This document shows positions 23,394 to 31,186 of a DNA stretch of 64,000 nucleotides, one piece after another. The notes under the pieces were generated by a model. It was not told where the DNA came from and searched no databases. It saw only the letters and a list, made by a program, of their open reading frames with translations. How positions within the stretch are numbered: the stretch's first letter is position 1; each line of letters begins with the position of its first letter. This stretch comes from a virus: positions 186,001 to 250,000 of IMG/VR virus record IMGVR_UViG_3300049460_000128. One strand, given 5' to 3'. The translations under genes were made by a program, and so were the position numbers.

Positions 23394-24413
23394 TCATTTG
23401 CCGATGACATTGTCAAACAGGAAGCAATGTGCTCTTGTGGCCACATTATAACCACGAGCAATTGCGCCTTCAGCGACCTTGGCTTGAACCAAACGTTGAC
23501 CCGCCGCGGTGGCACCTACGGGCATGATCCAAACAGGCCAGGTGACGCCAGCAGCGCGGAACAAAGCAGTCGCACGTTCTACCTCATCCCATGCACGATC
23601 GCTGCCATCCGACACGAATTTCAGCTGGCCGGCGTTGCTGAGCGCAGCATACGCGGCTACGATTTCTGGCTTGATGGCGTCATCCCATTTTTCGCCACTC
23701 AGGAACAGTTTAGGCGACACAGACCAGAACCACTCAACACCCTGAAGTGCTTCAACGGCAGGAGGTAGGCCCGTGAACGAATCAGCGCACAGATTTTGCA
23801 GGTCAGTCATGTAGAAGCTTTGCTGCATGGCTTCGCTGTCGATGGTATCAGCATCTGGGAAATGACCGCTCAGATAGCTGGAGAATTTGTCGCGTGCCTT
23901 TTGCGTGCCGTTTGTTTCAACAGTCACGTACTTGGGCATGTTGCCGCGCTTTGCGAACTCTAGCATGATGTCCACGATTGCGTTCTGGGACATCATTGGC
24001 TCGCCGCCCGTAAAGGCCATGTGAGTCCATTGACCAGACTTTGGATGCAGGAAACGACCGTCGGGATTGCTTGGCGATTTCAGGAAGGCTTCCAGCTCAT
24101 CACAGATCTTTTCCACCGACCCTTTGCGGGCAAGGTGTGCGTATTTTTTCGACCACGAATACGAGCTGTCACAACCTTTATTGAACACTGGAAGTTCTTC
24201 CATGCTCTTGTAAGGGGTGATGTCGATCTTGCGGTAATCCAAATCCCATGTTTCAGGCTGATCTGGATTCGTTTGGCCGAAGCCCTCACATTCGAAGTTA
24301 CAGCCCCAGAAACGGATCCAAATTGTCGGAATACCGGTGTATCTTCCTTCGCCCTGGATTGTGTTACCAAAAATCTCAGAGTACTGGTACTCTTTAATGC
24401 GTGTAGTAGTCAT
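23394..24413 (-). CDS. queE: QueE, 7-carboxy-7-deazaguanine synthase (radical SAM)
   Basis: 339 aa. N-terminal GNTIQGEGRYTGIPTIWIRF is the QueE substrate/SAM loop and is followed by C38-x3-C42. The third cysteine usual at +3 is absent; C81 in NKGCDSSYSW is the likely third cluster ligand, giving an atypical C-x3-C-x38-C arrangement with an insert. THMAFTGGEPMMSQ is the GGEP SAM motif. The enzyme converts 6-carboxy-tetrahydropterin to CDG on the route to preQ0. FolE and two QueD-like genes lie within 6 kb. Confidence 0.9.
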   Translation of the reverse strand: MTTTRIKEYQYSEIFGNTIQGEGRYTGIPTIWIRFWGCNFECEGFGQTNPDQPETWDLDYRKIDITPYKSMEELPVFNKGCDSSYSWSKKYAHLARKGSVEKICDELEAFLKSPSNPDGRFLHPKSGQWTHMAFTGGEPMMSQNAIVDIMLEFAKRGNMPKYVTVETNGTQKARDKFSSYLSGHFPDADTIDSEAMQQSFYMTDLQNLCADSFTGLPPAVEALQGVEWFWSVSPKLFLSGEKWDDAIKPEIVAAYAALSNAGQLKFVSDGSDRAWDEVERATALFRAAGVTWPVWIMPVGATAAGQRLVQAKVAEGAIARGYNVATRAHCFLFDNVIGK

Positions 24414-24440
24414 TGTATTTCAATGTAATGTGGTGTTGCC

Positions 24441-24469
24441 ATTCTAGACAGAAGACTTGAGTCAATCAA
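24441..24469 (-). promoter_or_regulatory. Sigma70-like promoter for queE
   Basis: Minus-strand TTGATT (24464-24469), 17-base spacer, TAGAAT (24441-24446). Confidence 0.55.
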
Positions 24470-24472
24470 TAG

Positions 24473-24501
24473 AAAAATATGGGCCACGAAGGCCCATATT
24501 T
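24473..24501 (-). terminator. Strong intrinsic terminator
   Basis: AATATGGGCC/GGCCCATATT stem with a 5-base loop and a U run, starting at the stop codon of the 64-aa gene. Confidence 0.88.
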
Positions 24502-24695
24502 CACAACTTCTTCAAATATTCATACGCCTCAGCCAAATTCCAAAACTTTTTGGAGAATGACTTTAGGAATATGGTTCTGCCTGAATGTTCTGCATACACA
24601 TCGACCGATAGGTTAAAGACACCATATGACTCGGTTAACGTGTAGCTATTTGAACGTTTACTGGATCGGCGCCAGCCAACTAGATGATATGCCAT
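24501..24695 (-). CDS. Small basic protein, 64 aa
   Basis: Basic N-terminus (GWRRSSKRSNSY), then two short strands and a helix. Stands alone between a promoter at 24722 and a terminator at its stop, so it is expressed by itself. Not recognised. Confidence 0.78.
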   Translation of the reverse strand: MAYHLVGWRRSSKRSNSYTLTESYGVFNLSVDVYAEHSGRTIFLKSFSKKFWNLAEAYEYLKKL

Positions 24696-24721
24696 TTACG
24701 CTAATGAACTCCTACAACGAC

Positions 24722-24727
24722 ATTATA
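24722..24727 (-). promoter_or_regulatory. Extended -10 promoter
   Basis: Consensus TATAAT preceded by TGC on the minus strand; the AGCAC/GTGCT inverted repeat lies just upstream. No clear -35. Serves the 64-aa gene. Confidence 0.55.
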
Positions 24728-24763
24728 GCACAATCGTGCTGAAGTTGCTGTAGGCAAACAAGT

Positions 24764-25015
24764 TCATTCAGTAATTTCAACGAGCTTATAGATACGATAC
24801 GCGCCACGTGGATTGATCACTTGACCGCGTGAGTCAACCTTGCCTTCACGGCGCAGCTGGCTCTCTTCCTGACGGTTGCAATAGTCACGAAACCCTTCTG
24901 CATCTTTCATCGTACCATATTGATTGGTACCACCGTAAGAGTAAAAGCCCACATGACCATCTGGCTTTTCAGGATACCAGGGCCGGCCGACAGCATAGTT
25001 GAATTGTTCGCTCAT
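24764..25015 (-). CDS. Hypothetical protein, 83 aa
   Basis: ATG 25015 (MSEQFNYAVGRPWYP) overlaps the upstream phosphoribosyltransferase stop as ATGA; the longer frame to 25042 is less likely. Gly/Tyr-rich N-terminal half, charged C-terminal half. Not recognised. Confidence 0.75.
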   Translation of the reverse strand: MSEQFNYAVGRPWYPEKPDGHVGFYSYGGTNQYGTMKDAEGFRDYCNRQEESQLRREGKVDSRGQVINPRGAYRIYKLVEITE

Positions 25016-25539
25016 TCGTATTCCCAAGGATAGACGATCCATTCTGGCTTTTCGATCTTGTTGATCTCTTCGCCAGAATAGTCTGGACTGAACAGTGTAG
25101 CACCTAAATTGTGCTGCAACACTGCAACTCGAATACGTGCCATGTCGTATGTTTCAAGATCAACATCATAGCCATTGGCTTCAGCAACTGCGGTTGCCAT
25201 ATCGCGAGCATTGGCGAGATGGGTTTCCAACTGTTGGTGAATTTCATGCAGGGTATGACCTTCATCACAGATGTCGTCTACGATGAGCACTCGTTTATTG
25301 CTACGAATAACTTCCACCAATTTTTCAATTGGGTCGGCACCTGGATGATCACGAAGAGAATACTTGAAAGCAACCATAGGTACATCGTAGTAGTGGCTGA
25401 CATGCACGGCAGGAATCATCCCACCGCGCACAAGACCTACCACGATATCTGGTTTGTACTCATCGAGAGCCATTTGACGATACATGACATTCAGCATGTC
25501 GTGCATATCAGTGTAACCGAGATATCGTTTCTTGATCAT
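25012..25539 (-). CDS. Purine-type phosphoribosyltransferase
   Basis: 175 aa. VLIVDDICDEGHTL is the PRPP-binding loop of type I phosphoribosyltransferases; DIVVGLVRGGMIPAV is the loop that contacts pyrophosphate. The C-terminal VYPWEYE resembles xanthine/guanine phosphoribosyltransferases. Likely attaches ribose-5-phosphate to a purine or a 7-deazapurine base. ATGA overlap with folE upstream suggests a joint role in guanine or deazaguanine supply, which is inference. Confidence 0.85.
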   Translation of the reverse strand: MIKKRYLGYTDMHDMLNVMYRQMALDEYKPDIVVGLVRGGMIPAVHVSHYYDVPMVAFKYSLRDHPGADPIEKLVEVIRSNKRVLIVDDICDEGHTLHEIHQQLETHLANARDMATAVAEANGYDVDLETYDMARIRVAVLQHNLGATLFSPDYSGEEINKIEKPEWIVYPWEYE

Positions 25540-26213
25540 TTGATGTGCTTGACCGAATTCAGGAATTCAGTACGCATACCCAGTTCAGTGCGGAACTTAC
25601 CACCCATGTAGGTAGTAATGGTCGAACTCGTGGAGTCTTCAACACCGCGGGTTTGAACGCACATGTGTTCAGCATCCAGGTGGACTGCTACATCATCCGT
25701 TTTCAGAATGAACTTCAGTGCTTCAGCGATCTGAACGGTCAGACGCTCTTGGATCTGTGGACGACGTGCGAAGTATTCCACGATACGATTCAGCTTGCTC
25801 AGACCCAGTACGGTGCCATTTGGCATGTAGGCAATAGTTGCTTTGCCGATGATTGGGACCAAGTGGTGTTCGCAGTTCGATTGAACCGTGATACCAGTTT
25901 CAACAACCATTTGATCGTAGTTGATTTTGTTTTCAACTGCGGTACACTTTGGGAAATTCTCAGGATCCAGACCCCAGAAGATTTCGCTGGTGTACATTTT
26001 GGCAACGCGCAATGGAGTTTCCATCAGGCTGTCATCTTTCAGATCCATACCCAGAGTTTCCAGAATGCTCGTTACAGCTTTCTCGATCTTGGAGATCTTT
26101 TGTTTGATAGTCAGACCGTTGTCGATCATTGGAGTTTGCAGACCCAACGATTCCAGGTGTGCTTGAACTTGCTTACCCAATTCCGGGTCGGTTTTTGTTT
26201 TGTTAAAAGACAT
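25536..26213 (-). CDS. folE: GTP cyclohydrolase I
   Basis: 225 aa. NCEHHLVPIIGKA (zinc cysteine and histidine) and HLDAEHMCVQTRGV (second zinc cysteine) are the family signatures. It makes dihydroneopterin triphosphate from GTP, the first step of folate and of queuosine/7-deazaguanine synthesis. With QueE and the QueD-like proteins the second role is more likely here. AGAGG lies 7 bases before ATG. Confidence 0.93.
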   Translation of the reverse strand: MSFNKTKTDPELGKQVQAHLESLGLQTPMIDNGLTIKQKISKIEKAVTSILETLGMDLKDDSLMETPLRVAKMYTSEIFWGLDPENFPKCTAVENKINYDQMVVETGITVQSNCEHHLVPIIGKATIAYMPNGTVLGLSKLNRIVEYFARRPQIQERLTVQIAEALKFILKTDDVAVHLDAEHMCVQTRGVEDSTSSTITTYMGGKFRTELGMRTEFLNSVKHIK

Positions 26214-26284
26214 CAGCTACCTCTTATAGCGTAAATTGTTATGAACTATGACCTCTTGCCATAGCTATGTGGGAATCATCGATC

Positions 26285-26336
26285 AACATGACACGGTAAA
26301 GAACGGCTCTCGTGGCCGGTTACGGGACGTCATGTT
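26285..26336 (-). other. Structured leader or small RNA upstream of folE
   Basis: 52-base imperfect hairpin: outer 8-bp stem AACATGAC/GTCATGTT (26285-26292 and 26329-26336), then inner GTAA/TTAC and CGGC/GCCG pairs. It lies in the 220-base gap between folE and galE, downstream of a late-like octamer. No known riboswitch class was recognised. Confidence 0.5.
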
Positions 26337-26361
26337 AGTCAACTAGGACTTTGTCCACATC

Positions 26362-26369
26362 TATTTATG
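26362..26369 (-). promoter_or_regulatory. T4-late-like octamer CATAAATA
   Basis: Minus strand, about 150 bases upstream of folE; the structured element lies between. The gap 26214-26434 holds nothing else that I can identify. Confidence 0.4.
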
Positions 26370-26434
26370 AACTCAATTAAGTATCATACAAACATGATAG
26401 CAAGTTGAGATCATGGCTCATAATTAAAGTTGAA

Positions 26435-27412
26435 TTATTTCGTGTACCACTTGTAGGCACTACCGATGATGGACTCGATATTCGAGAAGAATGGAGTCCA
26501 ATGCAATACGTCATGTGCCTCATCAGCATTGGCGATAAGTTCTGCTGGATCACCAGCACGGATGGGACCAACTTCAAGATCGAACATGCCATAACGCTCA
26601 GTCACGTAGTCGATGATCTGCTGATTACTGATGCCCTGGTTGGTGCCAAGATTCAATACTCGTGCTTGTGGTGTGTCATCGGTCAACGTCAACTCAAAAG
26701 CTTTGATGTGTGCTTGTGCGATATCCCAGACGTGGATATAGTCACGAACGCAAGTACCATCAGCTGTTGGATATTCGTTGCCATTCAACACGAAGGTCGT
26801 GTTGTTGATCTTTGCTTCAAGAACACGGGCAACGATATGAGTTGCACCTGGTTCTTGACCCAAGTCTGATGTTCCTGGCATTGCGCCAGCGGCATTGAAG
26901 TAACGGAAGCAGACACTCGGAATGCCGTAAGCTGACTGATAATCAGCCAGGATTTGTTCGGTCATTGCCTTCGTCTTGCCGTAAGGGCTGATGGGATTGA
27001 CGAGATCGCTCTCAAACGCTGGAACGTTAGCTTCGCCGTACACACTAGCGGATGAGCTGAACAATACGACTGGTGACTTCTCCATGTCTTTCAGAGCATT
27101 CAGCAGTTTGATGGTCTTCAACACATTGTTTTCGTAGTATTCGGCTGGATTCTTCACTGAAGGACCAACCAAGCTGGTACCAGCACAATGAACGATCAGG
27201 TCTGGTTTCATGTCAACGATGCCCTGAAGTGTACCCTCATTGGCGAAGTCGTCCATGATAAACCAGTCAACATCTTTCAACGTGTGACCACGACGCACAC
27301 GGTCAACAACTACCATCTTGCAATCAGGATAATGTTGCTTGAATGCGCGTACGATGTGGCTTCCAATGTAGCCGCAGCCACCTGTTACCACTATTGTTTT
27401 TTTATCTGACAT
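26435..27412 (-). CDS. galE: UDP-glucose 4-epimerase (extended SDR)
   Basis: 325 aa. TGGCGYIGSH is the NAD-binding glycine loop, SSSASVYG holds the catalytic serine, and YGKTK is the Tyr-x-x-x-Lys pair. The C-terminal half has the NAAG, YPTADGTCVRDYIHV and NLGTNQG segments typical of GalE. It interconverts UDP-glucose and UDP-galactose and probably supplies the adjacent glycosyltransferase (42 bases upstream). The target could be phage DNA, the capsid or the host surface. Confidence 0.93.
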   Translation of the reverse strand: MSDKKTIVVTGGCGYIGSHIVRAFKQHYPDCKMVVVDRVRRGHTLKDVDWFIMDDFANEGTLQGIVDMKPDLIVHCAGTSLVGPSVKNPAEYYENNVLKTIKLLNALKDMEKSPVVLFSSSASVYGEANVPAFESDLVNPISPYGKTKAMTEQILADYQSAYGIPSVCFRYFNAAGAMPGTSDLGQEPGATHIVARVLEAKINNTTFVLNGNEYPTADGTCVRDYIHVWDIAQAHIKAFELTLTDDTPQARVLNLGTNQGISNQQIIDYVTERYGMFDLEVGPIRAGDPAELIANADEAHDVLHWTPFFSNIESIIGSAYKWYTK

Positions 27413-27454
27413 AAATTTCTCGTTTGAATGGGATTGCGGACAACCCCGTACATC

Positions 27455-28630
27455 TTAATACTTCGCAGTACTGGTGTGTTTACGATAATCCGTATCCATA
27501 CGCAACCACTCTTCGCCATTACCCTCAACGATGTCCAGGATACGGTCGATAGTGCCATCATTGTGATCCGAAATCTTGCCGATGTTGCGATGCGGTGCAT
27601 CCAGCAGTTTTTCCAGTTTCAGCAATGCATCTTCCAGACTCCAAGGCACGTACAGGCGCTCGTAGTCATTCGCGAAGGTCTCTGGGAATGAACGATAAGC
27701 TGGGTACAGGACATTCGAACCCAGAGCATCACCTTCGCTCACAGTATTGCTGACCCAATCCTGCAACGCACAGTTGAACAGCACACGAGTGTCATTCAGC
27801 AAGGCGTAGTATTCGTTCTTTTGCAAGCCTTCATGAATGGTCAGAATGCCTTTGGCTTGCAGGTCGCGAGTGCGAGCCATATAGCTGTCGTTGTTGCTCT
27901 TCAGCGCGCCACCTGACATCAGACAAAACTCAACAGGACGATTTGGATGCAAACGCTTCCATTCTTCAGCCAAGTCCATGAAGAAGTCAGGTTGCTTTTC
28001 CTGATCCCAACGCGCAGCAAAGCCAACACGATATGCACGTTCATGGAACGGCTTGATCGAGTCAACACGGCCTACAACTTCTTGTTTGCCAAATGCCAAG
28101 CCCGAGATGTTGTAGATTGGGGCCGTCCAACCAGCAATCTTCATGTGAGCGACCATTTCTTCGTTGGTGGCCAGCACACCGTCAACGAACGAGTCAACCA
28201 TCTTCTCATACAGACCCATCCACTTTTCCATCTTCCACACGTGAACGAAATCATCTGGGTCGATAGTTTGCGCCAAGCAGCGGACGAACACTTTCGGGCG
28301 ATTACTTGCTGGGGTTTGATCCATGATGTATGGCAAGCTTTCGATGCCAGGGGTGTACATGTCTTCAAACAAGATTACGTCGTCGCTGGTAACTTCGCCG
28401 TCTTTCATCATCTTGACCAGACGTGCCATCTGTGTCATTGAGTAGTAGGAACGACCGTGTGCGTCAAGGACTTGCCCAGTAACGATAGCCTTGCTGTTGT
28501 CCAGGTTATCGCCTTCGACAGTCACGAAGTCAACATCGCGACGTTTGAATACTGCTTCATACCATTGCTGCAACTGGTAGGTGTATCGTGCTTGGTAACT
28601 TTCCAAGCCAATATGAAAAAGCTTTCTCAT
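27455..28630 (-). CDS. GT-B-type glycosyltransferase
   Basis: 391 aa. N-terminal IGLESYQARYTYQLQQWYEA. In the C-terminal Rossmann half, RVGFAARWDQEKQPDFFMDL and NCALQDWVSNTVSEGDALGS are a GT4-like donor region with the conserved glutamate. Overall layout resembles phage glycosyltransferases that modify DNA bases or cell-wall sugars; the acceptor is not predictable. Its neighbours are galE downstream and a hypothetical gene upstream. A sigma70-like promoter lies at 28677. Confidence 0.8.
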   Translation of the reverse strand: MRKLFHIGLESYQARYTYQLQQWYEAVFKRRDVDFVTVEGDNLDNSKAIVTGQVLDAHGRSYYSMTQMARLVKMMKDGEVTSDDVILFEDMYTPGIESLPYIMDQTPASNRPKVFVRCLAQTIDPDDFVHVWKMEKWMGLYEKMVDSFVDGVLATNEEMVAHMKIAGWTAPIYNISGLAFGKQEVVGRVDSIKPFHERAYRVGFAARWDQEKQPDFFMDLAEEWKRLHPNRPVEFCLMSGGALKSNNDSYMARTRDLQAKGILTIHEGLQKNEYYALLNDTRVLFNCALQDWVSNTVSEGDALGSNVLYPAYRSFPETFANDYERLYVPWSLEDALLKLEKLLDAPHRNIGKISDHNDGTIDRILDIVEGNGEEWLRMDTDYRKHTSTAKY

Positions 28631-28676
28631 CTATTATCCTCTTGGGAATCTGTGTTCCCTGTTTTCTTATCCGGCT

Positions 28677-28711
28677 ATTATACGCCACATCAAGTATTTG
28701 ACCAAATACTT
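28677..28711 (-). promoter_or_regulatory. Sigma70-like promoter within an inverted repeat
   Basis: Minus-strand TTGGTC (28700-28705), 17-base spacer, TATAAT (28677-28682). AAGTATTT/AAATACTT arms (28692-28699, 28704-28711) surround the -35. Confidence 0.65.
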
Positions 28712-28712
28712 C

Positions 28713-29099
28713 CTAGTAGTCTTCTGCCGTTTTCAATACAGGGATCCAGCCAAGATCCCTGAAGTGTTGAAGCACGTTATCTAGAACATCAGTCAACTCA
28801 TCCATGTACATGAATACGTAAGTGCTTGTGATTTTGTGATGTGACCAACGAAGTGTTTCAATGATTTGATGTGCGTATCGGTGGGAGCATGCCCACTTAC
28901 GGCGTGAATCGTAGGTGTCCATTGACAGGGCATCAATGACTTGACTTGCTTCGTCTTGGGTGACATCTCGCTGCTTGAACCACTTATATCGTGCGATCAC
29001 GGTATAAAGTTGTCGTGACGTGTCGTCCTCAATCAGCATCTCCACCAAAGCCGGCGAAGTGCTGATATCGGTTTCTAGATCAACGATCCAATCACTCAT
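28713..29099 (-). CDS. Hypothetical protein, 128 aa
   Basis: Helical and acidic, rich in Trp/Tyr/His in the middle (SRRKWACSHRYAHQIIETL). Overlaps the QueD-like gene upstream by 8 bases. Not recognised. Confidence 0.77.
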   Translation of the reverse strand: MSDWIVDLETDISTSPALVEMLIEDDTSRQLYTVIARYKWFKQRDVTQDEASQVIDALSMDTYDSRRKWACSHRYAHQIIETLRWSHHKITSTYVFMYMDELTDVLDNVLQHFRDLGWIPVLKTAEDY

Positions 29100-29460
29100 A
29101 CTTGAAGGTCTGCGTCATACGACCTTCCGTGATGGTGATTTCTTGGACTGGGATGATCAGCAGAGTGGCGAACTCATCCTCGATAGCATCCGTCAATTCT
29201 TCAGATATCATAGCCAACGTTTTGTGATCGGCCGTCAGGGTCTTGTTTTTGTACAGTTCATTCAACCATACCGAAACTTCCGGATGAGTCATAACATCCA
29301 GAACATCAGCATACAGCTTAACCTGGATGTCAATCGAATGACGGAAGACTTGCTTGCTCGTTGGTGCAGCCATCACAACGGTGGGATCACCACTGCCGTC
29401 AATATGCAATACACGAGTCACAACCAGATTACAGCCAAGGATCACTTGAGTTGGTTTCAT
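29092..29460 (-). CDS. QueD-like paralogue lacking most zinc ligands
   Basis: 122 aa. Aligns to the gene upstream over FRHSIDIQVKLY, WLNELYKNKTL, LAMISEELTDAI and IPVQEITITEG. It keeps one of the three metal histidines (H41), so it is probably not catalytic by itself; a structural partner or specificity subunit of the intact protein is possible. Starts by ATGA overlap. Confidence 0.65.
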   Translation of the reverse strand: MKPTQVILGCNLVVTRVLHIDGSGDPTVVMAAPTSKQVFRHSIDIQVKLYADVLDVMTHPEVSVWLNELYKNKTLTADHKTLAMISEELTDAIEDEFATLLIIPVQEITITEGRMTQTFKYE

Positions 29461-29864
29461 TTCTCACCTTTGAATGACATGATGGCGCCGTTTTCGCCGT
29501 CTTCCGCGACTTCAATCGTGGCGTCACGACCAGGATATTTGGCCTTGATTTCATTCCACAGATCGGTGGCAATCATCTCGCACGATTTGAAGTCAAGTTC
29601 AAGCGTGCCGCCCTTGTACAGGTTTTCCAGCCAGCGTTTGAACTGGATAAACTCGATGTCACGGTCAGCATGGAAAATGTCTAGAGTGACGCGGAAATGG
29701 AAGATGTGACGATGTGGATATCCCAGGAACGAAACATCGTATTCATCGCCAGTAGCCAGACTTGGATCAGTCAATGCTGCGGGATATTTGTGGGTGCCCT
29801 CTTTCTGGAAGGTCACGAAGATCTTGGATGCGACCAAGTCTTCAGATGGAGTAAATGCTGCCAT
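29457..29864 (-). CDS. QueD/6-pyruvoyl-tetrahydropterin synthase-like protein
   Basis: 135 aa, near the family length. Histidines at 25 (KEGTHKYPA) and 51, 53, 56 (HRHIFHF) could form the zinc site. DIEFIQFKRWL matches the M-x-x-D-F-x-x-L-K strand-helix and ATIEVAEDGENGA the V-x-V-x-E-T strand of QueD. QueD turns dihydroneopterin triphosphate into 6-carboxy-tetrahydropterin, the QueE substrate, so the step between FolE and QueE would be covered. The catalytic cysteine usually between the histidines is not seen. Confidence 0.6.
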   Translation of the reverse strand: MAAFTPSEDLVASKIFVTFQKEGTHKYPAALTDPSLATGDEYDVSFLGYPHRHIFHFRVTLDIFHADRDIEFIQFKRWLENLYKGGTLELDFKSCEMIATDLWNEIKAKYPGRDATIEVAEDGENGAIMSFKGEK

Positions 29865-29867
29865 GTG

Positions 29868-30140
29868 TTATACCTTTGTGATAGCCAAGATGGCCAGTTT
29901 ATTTTTGCTGCGCTCTGCCGCACGTTTGTTTGATGCACGACTGAGTTCGTTGGAACGCTCAAGATTTTTGGCACGCCAGGCAGCTTGATATTCACGTTGA
30001 TATTCACGATACTTTTCGCGATTGCTATCACGCCATTTTTGCAATTTAGCCGCATGCGGGCTAACCAGCCGAAGCTCGCCAATGCGGGGACGACCTGGCT
30101 TAAAGCCCGTATTCCAAGGTTTCTTTTGTGTCTCAGTCAT
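29868..30140 (-). CDS. Basic helical protein, 90 aa
   Basis: Highly charged, Arg/Lys/Glu-rich helix (WRDSNREKYREYQREYQAAW) after a GRPRIG AT-hook-like turn. Suggests nucleic-acid binding. Overlaps by one base with the gene upstream. Confidence 0.75.
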   Translation of the reverse strand: MTETQKKPWNTGFKPGRPRIGELRLVSPHAAKLQKWRDSNREKYREYQREYQAAWRAKNLERSNELSRASNKRAAERSKNKLAILAITKV

Positions 30141-30505
30141 TATTTGTCTTTGTGTGCGCGGTGAACAAATCTAGGAAAATCCGTTTCACCTAGTGGGTCA
30201 TAGTAGTAGTCATGCAGGTCTTGGTTCAATTGAGCAAACTCATCGGACCATACCTGACAAATGTGCATGGTATGATTTGCCACGCCATTCGTGGGCGCAT
30301 CAACCTGCATGTAGTAGAGGATAGACTGTCCCACTTTACTTTGCAATTTAGACTGCTCCAATTCTGCCAACGCAGGATCCATCTTTGCCCAAGTGGCTGC
30401 ACGCCGATACTCAATCATGCTGTTGATTGCTTCGTGTGTGGCCGGTTTGGTGCGAGCCATCTGTTCGAGGAAGTATTGATTCAAATCGTGATGCATATTA
30501 GCCAT
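30140..30505 (-). CDS. Hypothetical protein, 121 aa
   Basis: ATG 30505 (MANMHHDLNQYFLEQM) overlaps the upstream FKL gene by 8 bases; the longer frame to 30613 is antisense-like filler within that gene. Helical and soluble. Not recognised. Confidence 0.77.
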   Translation of the reverse strand: MANMHHDLNQYFLEQMARTKPATHEAINSMIEYRRAATWAKMDPALAELEQSKLQSKVGQSILYYMQVDAPTNGVANHTMHICQVWSDEFAQLNQDLHDYYYDPLGETDFPRFVHRAHKDK

Positions 30506-30824
30506 TAAAAGGAAGAGGGGAAAGTGAACGCTCAGAACAGAAAGCCAATTTGAATAGAGTAGCATCGTCACTAGTTGTGAACATAAAGTAACTGTTGACA
30601 TTATACCAATCATTCACTTCAAAATTGGCAATGCACCATTCCTCTGCTTCGCGGCGCTGTCTGATATCAAGGATTGACATCTCTATAAATCGCCCATAGT
30701 AATGAGTCATCTCATACTTGGATGGAATATGCTGACCTGTTTTGCCATAGTAGCGATCCATGAATTTGCGGACAGGCTCGCCTGCAATCTCACTCAATAC
30801 TTCGTAGTGTTCGTTCAAACTCAT
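30498..30824 (-). CDS. FKL-family protein, second cluster, 108 aa
   Basis: Motif FMFTTSDDATLFKLAFC with a 14-residue tail. Larger N-terminal part (MSLNEHYEVLSEIAGEPVRK) than in the main array. ATGA overlap upstream. Confidence 0.8.
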   Translation of the reverse strand: MSLNEHYEVLSEIAGEPVRKFMDRYYGKTGQHIPSKYEMTHYYGRFIEMSILDIRQRREAEEWCIANFEVNDWYNVNSYFMFTTSDDATLFKLAFCSERSLSPLPFNG

Positions 30825-31186
30825 TTGTCAGCCCAGGTTAATTTGTACAAGACAGCATCATCCATATTGACGAACACGTAGCCATACATCGCATTGTTGA
30901 AGTCGTGCTTTTTGTCAAGTAAGGGGATGAACTTGTATGTTTTTACTCCCTTGGATTGTATCCACTCCTTGCACTCTGGTGTCCGCAATTGACGAATAAC
31001 ATCAGCCAACGGCATTAGTACCAGAGTGTGATCTGCATGCCACTTATACGTTTGTGGATCAACGACCACGTAGCCACATTCATCCATTGCCGGATCTGCC
31101 AAGTCATAGTTGTTTCCAAACCAGACATGCGGGTCGCAACCTTGCAGTTTGCATTTTTGATTTATTTCTTGCTGAACTTGTTCCAT
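30821..31186 (-). CDS. FKL-family protein, second cluster, 121 aa
   Basis: Motif YVFVNMDDAVLYKLTWA near the end, Y in place of F. The first 24 bases overlap the HhH-GPD gene. Confidence 0.8.
   Translation of the reverse strand: MEQVQQEINQKCKLQGCDPHVWFGNNYDLADPAMDECGYVVVDPQTYKWHADHTLVLMPLADVIRQLRTPECKEWIQSKGVKTYKFIPLLDKKHDFNNAMYGYVFVNMDDAVLYKLTWADK

Noticed and set aside
26285-26336. A tRNA or preQ1 riboswitch in the folE-galE gap
   Set aside because: No cloverleaf or TPsiC-loop sequence, and no preQ1-type pseudoknot pattern; only an imperfect hairpin is visible.
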